64,000 bases of DNA, from contig NW_027041058.1 in NCBI RefSeq assembly GCF_037179485.1, positions 4,311,501 through 4,375,500 of the forward strand, written 5' to 3'. The position numbers and the translations under genes were made by a program. The notes under the pieces were generated by a model. It searched no databases, was not told the DNA's origin, and worked only from the letters and a program-made list of their open reading frames with translations. Positions 1-11,284 of this stretch are shown piece by piece. Every line of letters starts with the position of its first letter. Within the stretch, counting starts at the first letter, position 1. This DNA is from Ochlerotatus camptorhynchus (Eukaryota > Arthropoda > Insecta > Diptera > Culicidae).

Positions 1-2
1 AC

Positions 3-1900
3 AGATTGCCGGAAGCGAGGCAAATGGTACTGTTCAGTGCAACGCTGCCAAAGTTGATGGTAGAATTTGCCAAAGCGGGCCTGAGCGATCCCACGCTGAT
101 CCGGTTGGATGTGGAATCGAAAATTCCGGAAGCGCTGGATCTGAAGTTCATCTACTGCAGGCCAGACGAGCGGTATGCCACTTTGTTGGTTCTGCTTCGG
201 GAGGTGATTCCGAAGAATGCCCAAATCGTAATTTTTGCCGGCACGCAACACCATGTGGAGTTGATTTCTTTGGTAAGGGAAGAATTGTTGAACGGGGATT
301 TCGGATTGATTCTAGCTTTTCTTTTGCAGATTTTAACAAGAACGGGAATTTCCAACACGTTCGTTTTCTCCAGTCTGGATGCTTCGGCTCGTAAGATCAA
401 CACGGCCAAGTTTACGATGAAGAAGGTGAATATTCTGGTGGTGACGGACATTGCTGCTCGTGGTTTGGACATTCCATCGTTGGACTATGTGGTAAACTTG
501 CACTTTCCTGGCAAGCCGAAGCTGTTCATTCATCGAGTTGGTCGCTGTGCTCGAGCAGGGAGAAGCGGAACTGCTTACAACATCTTTTCCAACGATGATA
601 TCGCTCATATGATTGAGTTGCATATGTTCCTGAGTCGGTCGATGAACCTTAGCGATGCTGGATGTCTTGGAATTGCTCCCCCAGATCTGGTTGAAGCGGA
701 CCACCAGCTGGTGTTAGAGTACGTGAAGCACATTGATCTGGCTACGGCGTTCCGGGTCAGTAACAACGCCTACAAGCAGTACATTGCGACCCGGCCGGCC
801 GCATCGGCGAGTGCCAACAAGAAAGCCAAGCAATTCAAGATCGGTGAGCTGCAAGTGCTGGAAGATTTCGCAAAGGCCATGGAGAAGGAGAATGAAGACA
901 AGACGGTTGACAAGCAAAAGAAGAAACAGAAAAATGTCGACGCTAAGGTAAGGGTTGAAGCACAGACAAACAGACGTTACGTCTGTTTGTCTGTGGTTGA
1001 AGTTAATAATGAGAGCGATTTACTTATGGTTTTGGAACATTGTAGAAGAAGAAACCGACCGTGAACACAGATGAATTCCGAAGTAGCTTCCTGGCGCAAA
1101 TGAAGAACTATCGGCCGCATTCAACCATTTTCGAACTGAACCCGAAGAACAACTCGAAACAGTTGGTGGTAATGGCCGACAAGCGAGACAAGGATTCTAT
1201 CAAGATTGAAAACCACAAGCAAAAGCAGTTGGAACTAGAGCTAGAGGAACAGAAGAAGGCTACAACCGAGGAACAGGACAGCGAACTAGATGGCCCCAAG
1301 AAGAAGAAACATAAACCAAACAAGGACGATGAGAACTATATCTCCTACAAGTCTAAGGATCACGTCGAAGAGGATGGCTACGCAATCAACAGTTTCGCCA
1401 AGGAAGCCAATACAGCTGAACTGTCGGTCATAGGAGACACGGCTCAGGATCAACGGTCCCACCAGCGATTGCAAAAGTGGGACCGCAAAAAGAAGAAGAT
1501 GGTCAACGTGGTGAACCCCAAGGCAGGTAAAATCCGAACAGAACACGGAGTTTGGATTGCTGCTTCGTACAAAACCGGCCGGTATGACAAGTGGAAGGAC
1601 CGCACCAAGGTTGATGATCAGATGACCCGAGAACACCAGGATAGCGATGCCAGCGACGGAGAGGAAGCCGTGTCTGTCCAGAAAAATAGCTATCCGCACA
1701 CGCACTGGGGTCGGCACAACGCCAAGCTGGATCAGAAAAAGATGCGCGATTTGGGTCTGAAGTCGGCGGATCAAATCGTGAAACAAAGGATGCAGAAAGA
1801 GGCCAAACTGGCCAAAGAGAAGACCGCCCGGTTGCGTAACGTGTCGAAGAAGAAGAAGGCGCTCAGTAAGAAGATGGCCAAGTCCAAGGGCAAAAAATAA
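3..1900 (+). CDS. DDX54: DDX54/Dbp10-type DEAD-box RNA helicase, 3' part
   Basis: ATP-dependent RNA helicase expected to act in the nucleolus in large-subunit ribosome assembly (family knowledge). The 5' end lies outside the window; the frame is open from base 3. Exons are 3-272, 330-947 and 1046-1900, with GT-AG introns of 57 and 98 bp; the first intron is a multiple of three without a stop, so it reads as coding if not removed. The visible protein is about 580 residues. It starts at helicase motif III (FSAT near residue 12), then has motif V (TDIAARGLD) and motif VI (HRVGRCARAGRSG). The second half is Lys/Glu-rich and carries the DBP10CT-like block (KWDRKKKKMV, then ASYKTGRYDKWKDR), ending in a basic KSKGKK tail. 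That C-terminal block separates DDX54 from other DEAD-box proteins. No frameshift is seen. The following kilobase has no polyadenylation signal that I could place firmly. Confidence 0.93.
961..995. repeat. 35-bp palindrome inside DDX54 intron 2
   Basis: Two 16-nt arms, CACAGACAAACAGACG and its reverse complement, are separated by TTA. The arm equals the outer terminal inverted repeat of the MITE at 21133-21416. This looks like an extreme deletion derivative of that family, or two ends joined. Confidence 0.7.
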
Positions 1901-2944
1901 AGGTACGTAGGACGGTAGATTTTGGTGGTTAATAATATGTTCTATTTGAAACACAATGCGCAAGAATTGTACTTGATCCGAACATGTCATGATTCGGTTC
2001 GAGCAGGAAGCGTTTGTCCGTGAGAAAAAATCCACCCTTGATATTTAAGCTCATACCAGAGGTCGTCTAACAATGTACAGATCGAGGTACAGGTAGAATC
2101 GTAAATTGCTACAGATTCATCGACATCGACATCGCTTATACGAAGGAAATACATCGCACTATGTTTATGTTTTATTATTGTTCATTCGGCTCAATCGAAT
2201 TAACGTTACAGAGCCGAGGATTCTTGGTCACTATACAATACATCTTAAAAATACAGTCAAAAGGTACAACGCAATAAACACTTTATCTTCCACTATCCAA
2301 AAAGTCTCGTCCATCAGAACTGGAGTAGCTTTCAGTGGTTTCATCCCAATTGGGTTCTTCAAGGGTATTGAGATAAATGCATATTCGTAATCTGCATTAA
2401 AAATGGAACCCATCATCAATTTTGGTACACTGGAACTATTTTAAATAAGTACGATTACATTTGCAAAAATCACCTTATTAGAGCCCCTCGGTGTCACTTT
2501 GTACGGGAGCGAGCTGTCAGTTTAGTGTCAAACAGTGAAGTTAATATTTTGCTTTAAATTTTGATTTTGAAAAAACGAGATGAAGTGTGGGTTCGAAAAA
2601 ATATCGCTGTGCTCAGAAAACGAAGCTTTTTCAGATGATATATAACTGATATTTCAAATACCTGCATAATGCTGGATATTTTGGAACTTCTTGTGGTTGA
2701 CTAGAAGTTATTCTGCAGTTTTTTTTACTGTTCATGTATCTAAGATATCCTTGCACGAAAGTCAGATTTTGTAAACAAAACGTTGTAAGCCTTTTCCTCG
2801 TAAACCGAAAGCCGCCCACGCAAATTAATGGCAAAGTTTTCCCTATCCGATGATTCTGTTGTTCTCTAGGTATTTTGGCACTTCTTCTGGTTTGTTTAGT
2901 AATTATTCTGGAGATCTCTAATTATTCTGTAGATCAAATCATGC
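1901..2944. other. Intergenic, no gene seen
   Basis: AT-rich sequence between DDX54 and the first retrotransposon. No ORF with recognisable similarity. Around 2640-2940 there are stretches resembling 8710-8830 (GATATTTTGG and GAAGATCTCTAATT-like words), suggesting an old dispersed repeat. Confidence 0.5.
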
Positions 2945-5760
2945 TTACAACTTCGTGAAACATTCATTACCATCCAACAGAGGCCGTGGAAGCAAATCCT
3001 GTGGAGGAATCGGGATTTACGTGTTGAAAGGTCTGACGGCAACCCCAGTACTCAAATCTACATACGATCCAGACGTGTTTCTAGCGCAAAGGTTCGAGTA
3101 TCTCGTCGTTAAGGTAAAAATCAACGATCTCAACATTGGAATCGTCACCATCTACAATCCCTCCGTTTCGAACCCGCATTTTGCACGAGAGTACGAGAAG
3201 CTCCTTTTCGATGTCCAGGATTTCGCCTTCGACCGAATCTTCGTTGCCGGAGACTTTAACATCAACGTCACTGCTCAACAGTCATCAGGAAATCTGAGAT
3301 CGCTCATCCGTATTCACGATGCCTTCCACCTTACCATCCTACCAACACCACCCACAAGAATAGCAGAAAGAAGTTCAACGACAATCGATCTACTCATCAC
3401 AGACAGTCCTGAATCTATACGTACAGCTAAGACAAAATCCTCGAGCCTCTCAGATCATGAGATCATCTTCTTGATCTCTGACGTTAAAGTTAGAAAAGCA
3501 GCACCTCAGCGTATTATGGTCAGAAATTTCCGTAATGTTGATGTTGTTGCACTTCAGGCAGACTTCCAAACAATGGACTTCAGAGAGGCACTCAACACCG
3601 ACGACGTTAACACTAAAGCACAGACAATAACAACCAAACTGCAAAACCTAATGGACAGACATGCTCCTGAACGTGAAATTGTTGTAAAAGATGCACGTAC
3701 GCCATGGATTACAACAGAAATTGAAAGGGCGATTGCCGTGAGAGACCTAGCACACGCACTCTACACGTGAAATCCCAACAGGAGAAGGAACGACAATCAG
3801 TGGAACGACTTCGTACGAAAACGCAGTAAGGCAGCATCGTTGATCTCAGCAGCAAAGAAGCGATACGGGGAAACACATTTTGCACACAACCTCCCTGCAA
3901 AAAAGCTTTGGAGCAACCTCCGGTGTGAGGGTGTGCATAACAACGCCAAGAAGAACGTTGCCGCTGAACATGCTGATCCTGATGAGATGAACCGTTTCTA
4001 GTGCGAGGGACATCGACTGCTTGTGACTGACAATAGAGCAGAAGTTGAACCGGCACACCGTACTGCTACGGACCGTGGTGGGATGCAGTTCGAATTCCGA
4101 AGGACTACAGCCAACGAAGTGTCACGCAAGATTATGGAAGTTCAAACCAATGCTGCAGATTCAGATGGAATCCCTATCTCATTCGTTAAGATGTTGGTCC
4201 CGTTTGTACTGCCTGTACTGGTTCACCTGTACAATGCGGTGATTGATGCCAGATCGTTCCCTGCCGTCTGGAAAAAAGGTCTCATCACGCCCATACCAAA
4301 GGTAACAAATCCGACTGAACCTAAACACTTTCGGCCAATTAGTGTTCTCCCTGCCATCTCCAAGATTCTCGAGAAGATCCTGCTCGACCAAATTGTTGGG
4401 CACGTGGAAGCGGACGATCGCAGGTTGCTTGCATTGAACCAATCAGGATACAGAAAGGGCCATAGCACAACAACAGCTTTGGCAAAAGTGACGCACGATA
4501 TTTATGACCATTTCGACAACGAGCAGTGTACAGTTATGGTCCTGGTTGACTTCTCGTTAGCCTTCAACTGTGTTGATCATCGCAAATTACAGAGAAAACT
4601 TCGAGAGGAATTTTCTTTCACCGACAATGCATGCGACCTTATCTTTTCTTTCCTCGATCATCGCACCCAGGCGGTACGGATAGGAAATGTGATGTCCTCA
4701 CAGAGATCAGTGATAGATGGTACACCCCAGGGCTCGTGCTTGAGCGCTTTGCTATTTAGCCTCTACATCAATAGCCTTCCCCGTGGACTGAGATACAGTT
4801 ACCAGCTCTACGCTGATGACCTACAGATCTACATTTCTGGTGCCATCCAAAACGTAGACCAACTCGTCGAAGCCATAAACAACGATCTGGAAAGCATAGA
4901 GCGATGGGCCAGGCAGAACTCTCTTTTCCCCAACCCGAAGAAGACGCAAGCAATTATTTTTTGCAAAGAAGGAGCGGTAGCACCAACCACTAACATCGTT
5001 TTCTGCGGAGAACACATTATTTTGTCTGACAACGTAGTGAATCTTGGTCTAAGGATGGATCGCAACCTGAAGTGGAATGGACATGTGAACGACATAACGG
5101 CCAAAGTTTTTGAAACGTTGCGGACACTCCGAAGATTCGCTCCAGTTTTGTCAGTTCAAACCCGAATAAAGCTGGTGCAAGCAGTGGTCGTGCCGTTTTT
5201 CACCTACTGTGACTTCACTTACTATCCTGGACTGTCATCAGCGCTCTGTGATCAACTAAACCGTTGTTTCAAGGCAGCAGTTCGCTTTGTCTATGGCCTC
5301 AGACGCAGAGACTGCTGTAAGGAACTCTATTTTGGGACACGACCTGGACACAAATTACCGGAATAGAATCAGCTGTTTTATTCGCCAAGGGTACGCAGGA
5401 ATTTTCCCACCTTATCTGCAGCAACACCTGAGAAGAGGACAGCTTGAGCGGGCCCGCTGCTTTGCGATTCCCCATCACACCACATCGAAGAAGAAGAGTG
5501 TGATGATCGCAGGTTCAATCATCTGGAACCAGCTCCCTCTAGCAACAAGACGACAGACAACGATCAGCGCATTCAAGACAGTGCTCTCAACAGGATCTCA
5601 AACCTAGTTTAAGAATTACATACCTACTAAGAAAGCTACTTCCACTAATGACTTATTGTTCTCCTTTAGTTAAAAATCAAATGTTGTGTTTTCCTTGACC
5701 TGAGCAATGGTGTAACCGACAGGCTAACGTTACGATAATAAATTACAATTACAATTACAA
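2945..5760 (+). mobile_element. Non-LTR retrotransposon, 5'-truncated (APE endonuclease + RT)
   Basis: Degenerate LINE. The 2955-3770 frame encodes most of an AP-like endonuclease (VAGDFNIN; IDLLITDS; LSDHEIIF). It ends at a TGA (3768-3770), after which similarity continues to the reverse transcriptase frame 4023-5366. RT motifs: KHFRPISVLP, SGYRKGHSTT, a degenerate DFSLAFNCVDH, GTPQGSCLSALLF and the YADDLQIY catalytic box. A frame change near 5330 moves the C-terminus into 5287-5607. The start of the endonuclease is missing, so it is 5'-truncated. The 3' tail is a short ATTACA-type repeat (5738-5760). The YADD box and C-terminus suggest a CR1/Loner-like clade of insects, but the clade is uncertain. 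It is not active, given at least two frame breaks. Confidence 0.85.
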
Positions 5761-6132
5761 AATAATTGTTGTGGCTTAAACCGTAGGGCACGCAACGCAG
5801 TCCCTGCCGCAGAGTGATCAACTGGAGTATAGTTCGTTCTTTACAACAACACGACAGACGGTGCACTGACAAGAAGACAGAAGATAGAAAGCAAAACAAA
5901 AAAAAGGAACAATCATTTCACAATCGTTACAACGTGGTGGCCAAATTTATAAAGCAAATTTAATTAATTCTACCTTAATTGAGAAAATTGCTTTGTTTAA
6001 ATCTTAAATATTATTAAAATTATTGCTAATCTAGTGAGTTCATGACCTGACCTATACGAGGGAATCAAGGCGGTTGGACTATACGAACATAGCAGAAAAA
6101 AAATTCAACTTGATACAAGTGCATTAATAGGG
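5761..6132. other. Non-coding gap, nothing recognised
   Basis: AT-rich sequence between two repeats; no ORF or repeat end could be supported. Confidence 0.5.
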
Positions 6133-8556
6133 TGCCCATTAGAGAGATGCAAAATTTAAAATTTTCGCTCCACAATACTTAAACGATTCCAAATCGGATT
6201 ATGACTAACCTCTCAAAATTTGAACCCATTTGGTGAGAAACAGAGATGGCACAAACCATTTGAAGTTTGTATGGGAATTACTGTGGTAAAACCAAGATTT
6301 TTGTTCATGTCTATCTAATAATTCACCATATCGGTCTGTATCAAAAACTGTCAACTGTACTTGTAGGAAATTTTCCCAGCTAGAACTTTGCTGAAGACCA
6401 CTTTTTGATTAAATGCAAGGATCGAAAGCTATCAATGGTTCAATGCGTTGATGTCTTATGATCATGCTCAATCAACTGCTCAACAGGCAACAGTGGTGTT
6501 TCTGGGGTGTTGAATAGGACACAAAAATCATGGCTACTATGTCACACTGCAAAATACAGTGTTGCCTACACTGAACCAATATGACATATTCCTGTTATGT
6601 GGAAATCTTATAAATTTGCGCTATAAGATAATCCATTGAAAATTATATGATTGAAAATGTGCCAGGTAAATTCTATATGAATATCTGATACATTTACAAT
6701 GCTGATAATTTGGTAACTTATATATGATCGTCGTATGATAAATGAAAATCGATCAAATTATAATAATTAACTGAAATGGATTTGAAACCCATAAGCATAA
6801 GCTACACTTTTCACCACAATATAATATATGTGTCATAAATCAATCGAAGTAAAGTTTGTGTGAAAATCACATGAAATTTACTTCTTCTTTTGACACATAT
6901 ATTTAATCGATTTCTAAAAATAAATCGAAAAATAAACATCAGGCAGTGGGAGCTTTCACAGTTGTGCCTTTTTTATTGTAGCTGATTTGGGATTCGATCA
7001 AGGACTGTTGAGGTGTGATGCTTTCGGTGTCTGCGCTCGATTTCACTGGGCCACGACTGACTTCAAGATTGAGCTCGTTCACATAGCTTGAAGTAAGAAC
7101 AGTTCTCCCGACATGGAATGCAGTGCAACGTTATGCTCGTTTTGCTAGAGTGAAGACAAAAAGCACTGACAAATTTATGTTCCGTTTCGGTGGTGTGGTT
7201 TGTTCAAATCTTTCTTAATGCACCTGTGTGCAATAAATCAACGACTAAATTATATAAGTTGATGTAACTGGTTCATGAAGTTCGAGTACTAGGGCTGGAA
7301 TCTGAATTAGCCGTGTGGAAGGCTTACAATTAGAATCATAGCAAAGTAAATATTGCAGTAGAATCATTTTTTTTTTTCAATCTCAATACATTCTTTTCAA
7401 ACAAAGATTATTCAATACAGTATCATTGTTGTTAGTAGTATTTAGTTCAACTAATCATTTTAATGAGTGTACGATAACATCGTTGAAAATTGTTTCAATA
7501 ATTTATAAAGAACAATCATGTAAGATGTATTTTATTGGGAGCGATATTCAGCCCAGAAAAACATGCAAAAACAAACGTTTGCTGTTGGCTTTCTTGAAAG
7601 GCATATCTATATGACTATTAAATGATTGGGATGGATCTGTTTACAATCTTTAAACCTCAAAAATCAAAGGAAGCTATTCCAATGAGATATACATGTTTTC
7701 CTATACTGCAAAGTTAAATGACAGTCCAATAGTTTCTTCATGTCTGTTTACACGCGACATATCAACAAACGTCAAAAATCATTAAAAGCAACTCCAATAA
7801 AATATACATCATTATCTTATAAGATATACATTTTAGTGAGCAATATTCATCATGAAAACAGGTATGTTTTACTGGATTTTCTCATAGTGCAAACTTATAT
7901 GATTTTCCATTAGTTTCTAGATGTCTGTTCCCACCCATGACATATCAACAGTTTTTCACCATGAAATATATCAGACAATATTCATATACTTATTACCTAT
8001 CGCTAACCACGTTCGAAGCAAAGTATTATCAAGTACTAAGTATGTGAAATTACGATAGAAATCATTCCATATCGCAGTCATAGTTTTTAAGTGATAATCC
8101 AATGGAATCTATCAATCATCACATAGAATGAATAAATCTGCTGACATTGCTATGTTATAAGATGGATCCAATAAACGGTACATGTCGATTTGTTTCAGTG
8201 TACAGAGCAGCTGCTTGATCATGTGATCATAAGTTTACCAATCTCTTAAATAAATAATAACTTTTTCCTGTCTCGTTTTACATAGAAACGATCTTCAGCA
8301 AAGTTGTAGCTGAGAAAATTTTCTATAAGAATAGCTATCGAACTGTTTCGCATCTTAATATGGAAAAAGACTAGAAGACAATGAACAAAAAGTTGAGATT
8401 TCCCATAGAAATTTACATGTAAACTTCAAATAGCTTGTGCGAAGTCTGTTTCTAACCAAATGAGTTGTAACTTTGGGAGGCTAATCAGGATCCGATTTGA
8501 AACCATTTAAGCACTGTGGAGCGAAAATTTCAAATTTTGCATCACTCTAGTGCCCA
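6133..8556. mobile_element. Large foldback element with a nested insertion
   Basis: The two ends are inverted copies of each other over at least 200 bp. The left end reads AGAGAGATGCAAAATTT then TTTTCGCTCCACA; the right end gives the matching reverse complement (8400-8556). Inner parts also pair: the AACTTTGCTGAAGA region near 6385 with CTTCAGCAAAGTT near 8291. Within it, 6567-8203 is bounded by a second imperfect inverted repeat (TACACTGAAC and its complement), so a second element probably sits in the first. No transposase ORF is present. Confidence 0.7.
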
Positions 8557-9915
8557 TCCGCACGAGGAAGAGATTTTGCCGATTAAGAAACTAAATTCTT
8601 TGATCAGCACACAAACAAAACGTTTGATCCAAAGAATTGTTTCGCGATAAATCCCAACAATAATATTGCAGGAAAGTTGGTTGATCTGGACTTATTCCAT
8701 AAACCTCCAATTGAGGCATTTGACCTGCATAATGTCCTCTTGATATTTTGGCTATTCTTTCGATTGATTAGTATTTATACTGAAGATCTCTAATTGTTCG
8801 TTGACAAATCATGCCTCTAAGATATTCTTATAAGCATATAAGTGCTATAAGCATTAACTTCTTCAGAGGATAATCGCCCATCGTTTCAAACATGTTCTGC
8901 ACTCTCATTGGTGAAAAAATGACAGCACAGTGAACAAAAAATAATTACAAAGTTGTGAATCAAGTAATTAATACCACTCTGATTTTGGTGTGATTTAGAT
9001 AAAAAAAAAGTGCAAAATTATAACAGGGACAGCTTAATCACAAAAACACCTTGCATACTTCATCGAACAAGCATTTAACCGAGCATTTAACGGTAAATTT
9101 CAAAAGTATCGTAGTTGGTAGTACCGCCACCTGTGGTGCGCATAGTCAATTCCCTTGCGTTTGACGTTTACCTACTACCGCCATCTGTTCAGCGTACAAC
9201 CCACCACAGTGTACTCAACAGATGGCGGTAATGTTTTAGCGACGATGTTTTACAGTGAGAAATATTCAATATGTTATGTCTGTTTGTCTGTGACTAAACT
9301 GTTGTAGTGCAAATCCGGGGAAAATACACACACTTAAATTTTTTCGCCGAGATTCCAGCAGCCGAGTAATTCTGCAACTTATTTTGCTGAGATTTAGCAA
9401 AAGCAATTGTTTTGCCAAGACTCAGCTCACAAATAACATTTAGCTGAGGTATCAGCTATCAAACAGATATTTTGCAGAGATATCAGCAAAAGTAAATGCC
9501 GAGGTAATCGGCTGTTGGAGATTTTACCGAGCTAGATTAAGTGTGCATATCAACTCATTTTAACAGATCTAATTTCATACATTTGTTAGGTTAGGTTATT
9601 AGAGGAAAATAATAAACAACTTTATTTATGTCAACGCAACGCAACAAATCGTATGAGAGTAGCCCTTAACCAAAGATATTTAATTAACAAGATATCCCAC
9701 TAATCAATTCCTCGAACAAGGCTATGGATACAACACCCCTATGTGATCGCAGTGCCATCTGGTGAGAGCACATTGAAACTGTTGGGAGTCTTCTGCAAAG
9801 TTCACCACCAGGGCTCAATAAATGACAGGTGTCAGTATGACATATGCCAGCGCGGACGTTGATGATCAGCCGAGGGAAGAGGATGATCGATTTCATCATC
9901 ATTATATTCACGGCG
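8557..9915. other. Non-coding stretch with short inverted repeats
   Basis: No gene is supported. Around 9165-9230 ACCGCCATCTGTT and its reverse complement AACAGATGGCGGT form a small hairpin. At 9276-9294 a TCTGTTTGTCTGTG word matches the end of the MITE at 21133-21416. Confidence 0.45.
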
Positions 9916-10149
9916 AATGAGAACGACCCAAATTTGAGTTTAGTTCACTCATAATCGCCAAAAGTGCAGCAACTCAGCGATGAGTAAATTTGCCTCATGT
10001 TTTCCCAGGTTTTTCCAGGGAAAAATTCCTGAATTTTAGAAAAGTAAAGATTGGATTCACACAGTCTATTGGTACTACTCCGAGACTGAATAAAATTTTC
10101 GTCAATTTCCTCATTTTCCGGCAGATTTTTTAGGTTTTCCACAGGAAAT
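9916..10149 (+). repeat. Partial copy of the AATGAGA-foldback repeat
   Basis: About 235 bp that recur at about 90% similarity at 10796-11040. Both start with CACGGCGAATGAGA and run to TTTTCCACAGGAAA. Only one arm is present here. Confidence 0.75.
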
Positions 10150-10410
10150 AAAATTCCGATTGACGTGAAAACATAGGTGGTTTTCGTCCACCCTATTTTT
10201 CACGTAACGTTTACCGGAATTGCACGTAGCCGATCAAAATTCAGCTTCAATTATCTACGTGATTAGTCAGGTAAATACTCGGGTAAATAAGACCTGATTT
10301 CCACGTACCACGTTTACGTGAAATCGGGGTGAAAACTACTGGATACCTGGTAAGTTTTACGTGACATTCCGTTTTGTTTAAAATACTTTTCATGTAATTT
10401 GTTTAATTAG

Positions 10411-10780
10411 TCGGGGCCTCATAGCCTAGTCAGTAAAGGCACGGTATTACCAAGCCGGAGGCGGCGGGTTCGATTCCCGGTCCGGTCGAGGGAATCTTTC
10501 GGGTTGGAATTAATGTAGATAGGACCTATTGAAAAGTGACGCGAGATTTGTTTTCCGTACTGAGCTCCAATGCTACAGATGCCAGGGAGGCAGCTCCCAC
10601 ACCTGGACCCTACCAATCGACCCATCAACTCAACCGGGGACCAACGGCTTCACTTCCCGAAGGAAGGCCTGATCAGAGATGTTATGCCTTAGAACATGCC
10701 GATGGCACCGACGGAGATTGAACCCAGGCCTGCTGGGGTGAGAGGTAATCACGCTAACCATCGGCGCCGATATCTTTCAA
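10411..10780. mobile_element. Composite of two oppositely oriented tRNA-derived SINE heads
   Basis: On the + strand a tRNA-like head has a box A (TAGCCTAGTCAGTAAAGGC, about 10423) and a box B (GGTTCGATTCC, about 10469). On the - strand, entering from about 10778, a second head has an A-box region (TGGTTAGCGTGATTACC) and a box B (GGGTTCAATCTCC). It then has the CTTCCTTCGG...AAGCCGTTGGTCCC body also seen in the SINE at 39711-40030. The two promoters face each other. Neither head folds as a normal functional tRNA in my reading. Confidence 0.75.
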
Positions 10781-10795
10781 GGTGATATCACGGCG

Positions 10796-11126
10796 AATGA
10801 GATCGACCCGAATTTGAGTTTAGTTATCTCAGAAATAAGAAATAAAGTGCAGGAACTCAGCGATGAGCAAATTTGCCTCATGTTTTCCCAGGTTTTTCCA
10901 AGATTTTCCAGGGAAAAATTCCCGAATTTGAGAAAAGTAAAGATTGGATTCAATCAGTCTCTTGGCACTACTCCGAGACTGAATAAAATTTTCATCACTT
11001 TTCTCATTTTCTGGCAGATTTTTTAGGTTTTCCACAGGAAACCATGAGACAAATTTAATCATCGCTGAGTTCCTGCACTTTTGGCGATTATGAGTGAACT
11101 AAACACAAATTTGGGTCGTTCTCATT
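10796..11126. mobile_element. Foldback MITE (AATGAGA ends)
   Basis: The left arm (AATGAGATCGACCC...CAGGAACTCAGCGATGA) and right arm (TCATCGCTGAGTTCCTGC...GGGTCGTTCTCATT) are inverted copies of about 80-90 bp. It is the fuller copy of the repeat at 9916-10149. No ORF. The Jockey-like retrotransposon lies just downstream. Confidence 0.75.
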
Positions 11127-11284
11127 GGCCATGTACGCAAAAGGAAAAGAGACAGTGTTGCTACTTGATAGCAAACTACTCATAATGGGAGGAGTCTTTG
11201 TAGTTTTTAAACCACTTGGTTGCACATCATTCTGCTTTAACCTGAAAAGATATAAAAGAGTGCTGCTGTATGGCATTAGCTCAT

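Noticed and set aside
1286..2035. 249-codon open frame on the - strand
   Set aside because: It lies antisense to the Lys/Glu-rich DDX54 exon; such exons give long Leu/Phe-rich reverse frames. No domain.
10420..10485. Possible tRNA gene
   Set aside because: Box A and B are present but arms do not pair properly and the sequence continues into a SINE body.
11125..11284. Extension of the Jockey-like ORF upstream to 11125
   Set aside because: The target duplication at 11270-11284 shows this part is flanking DNA that happens to be in frame.
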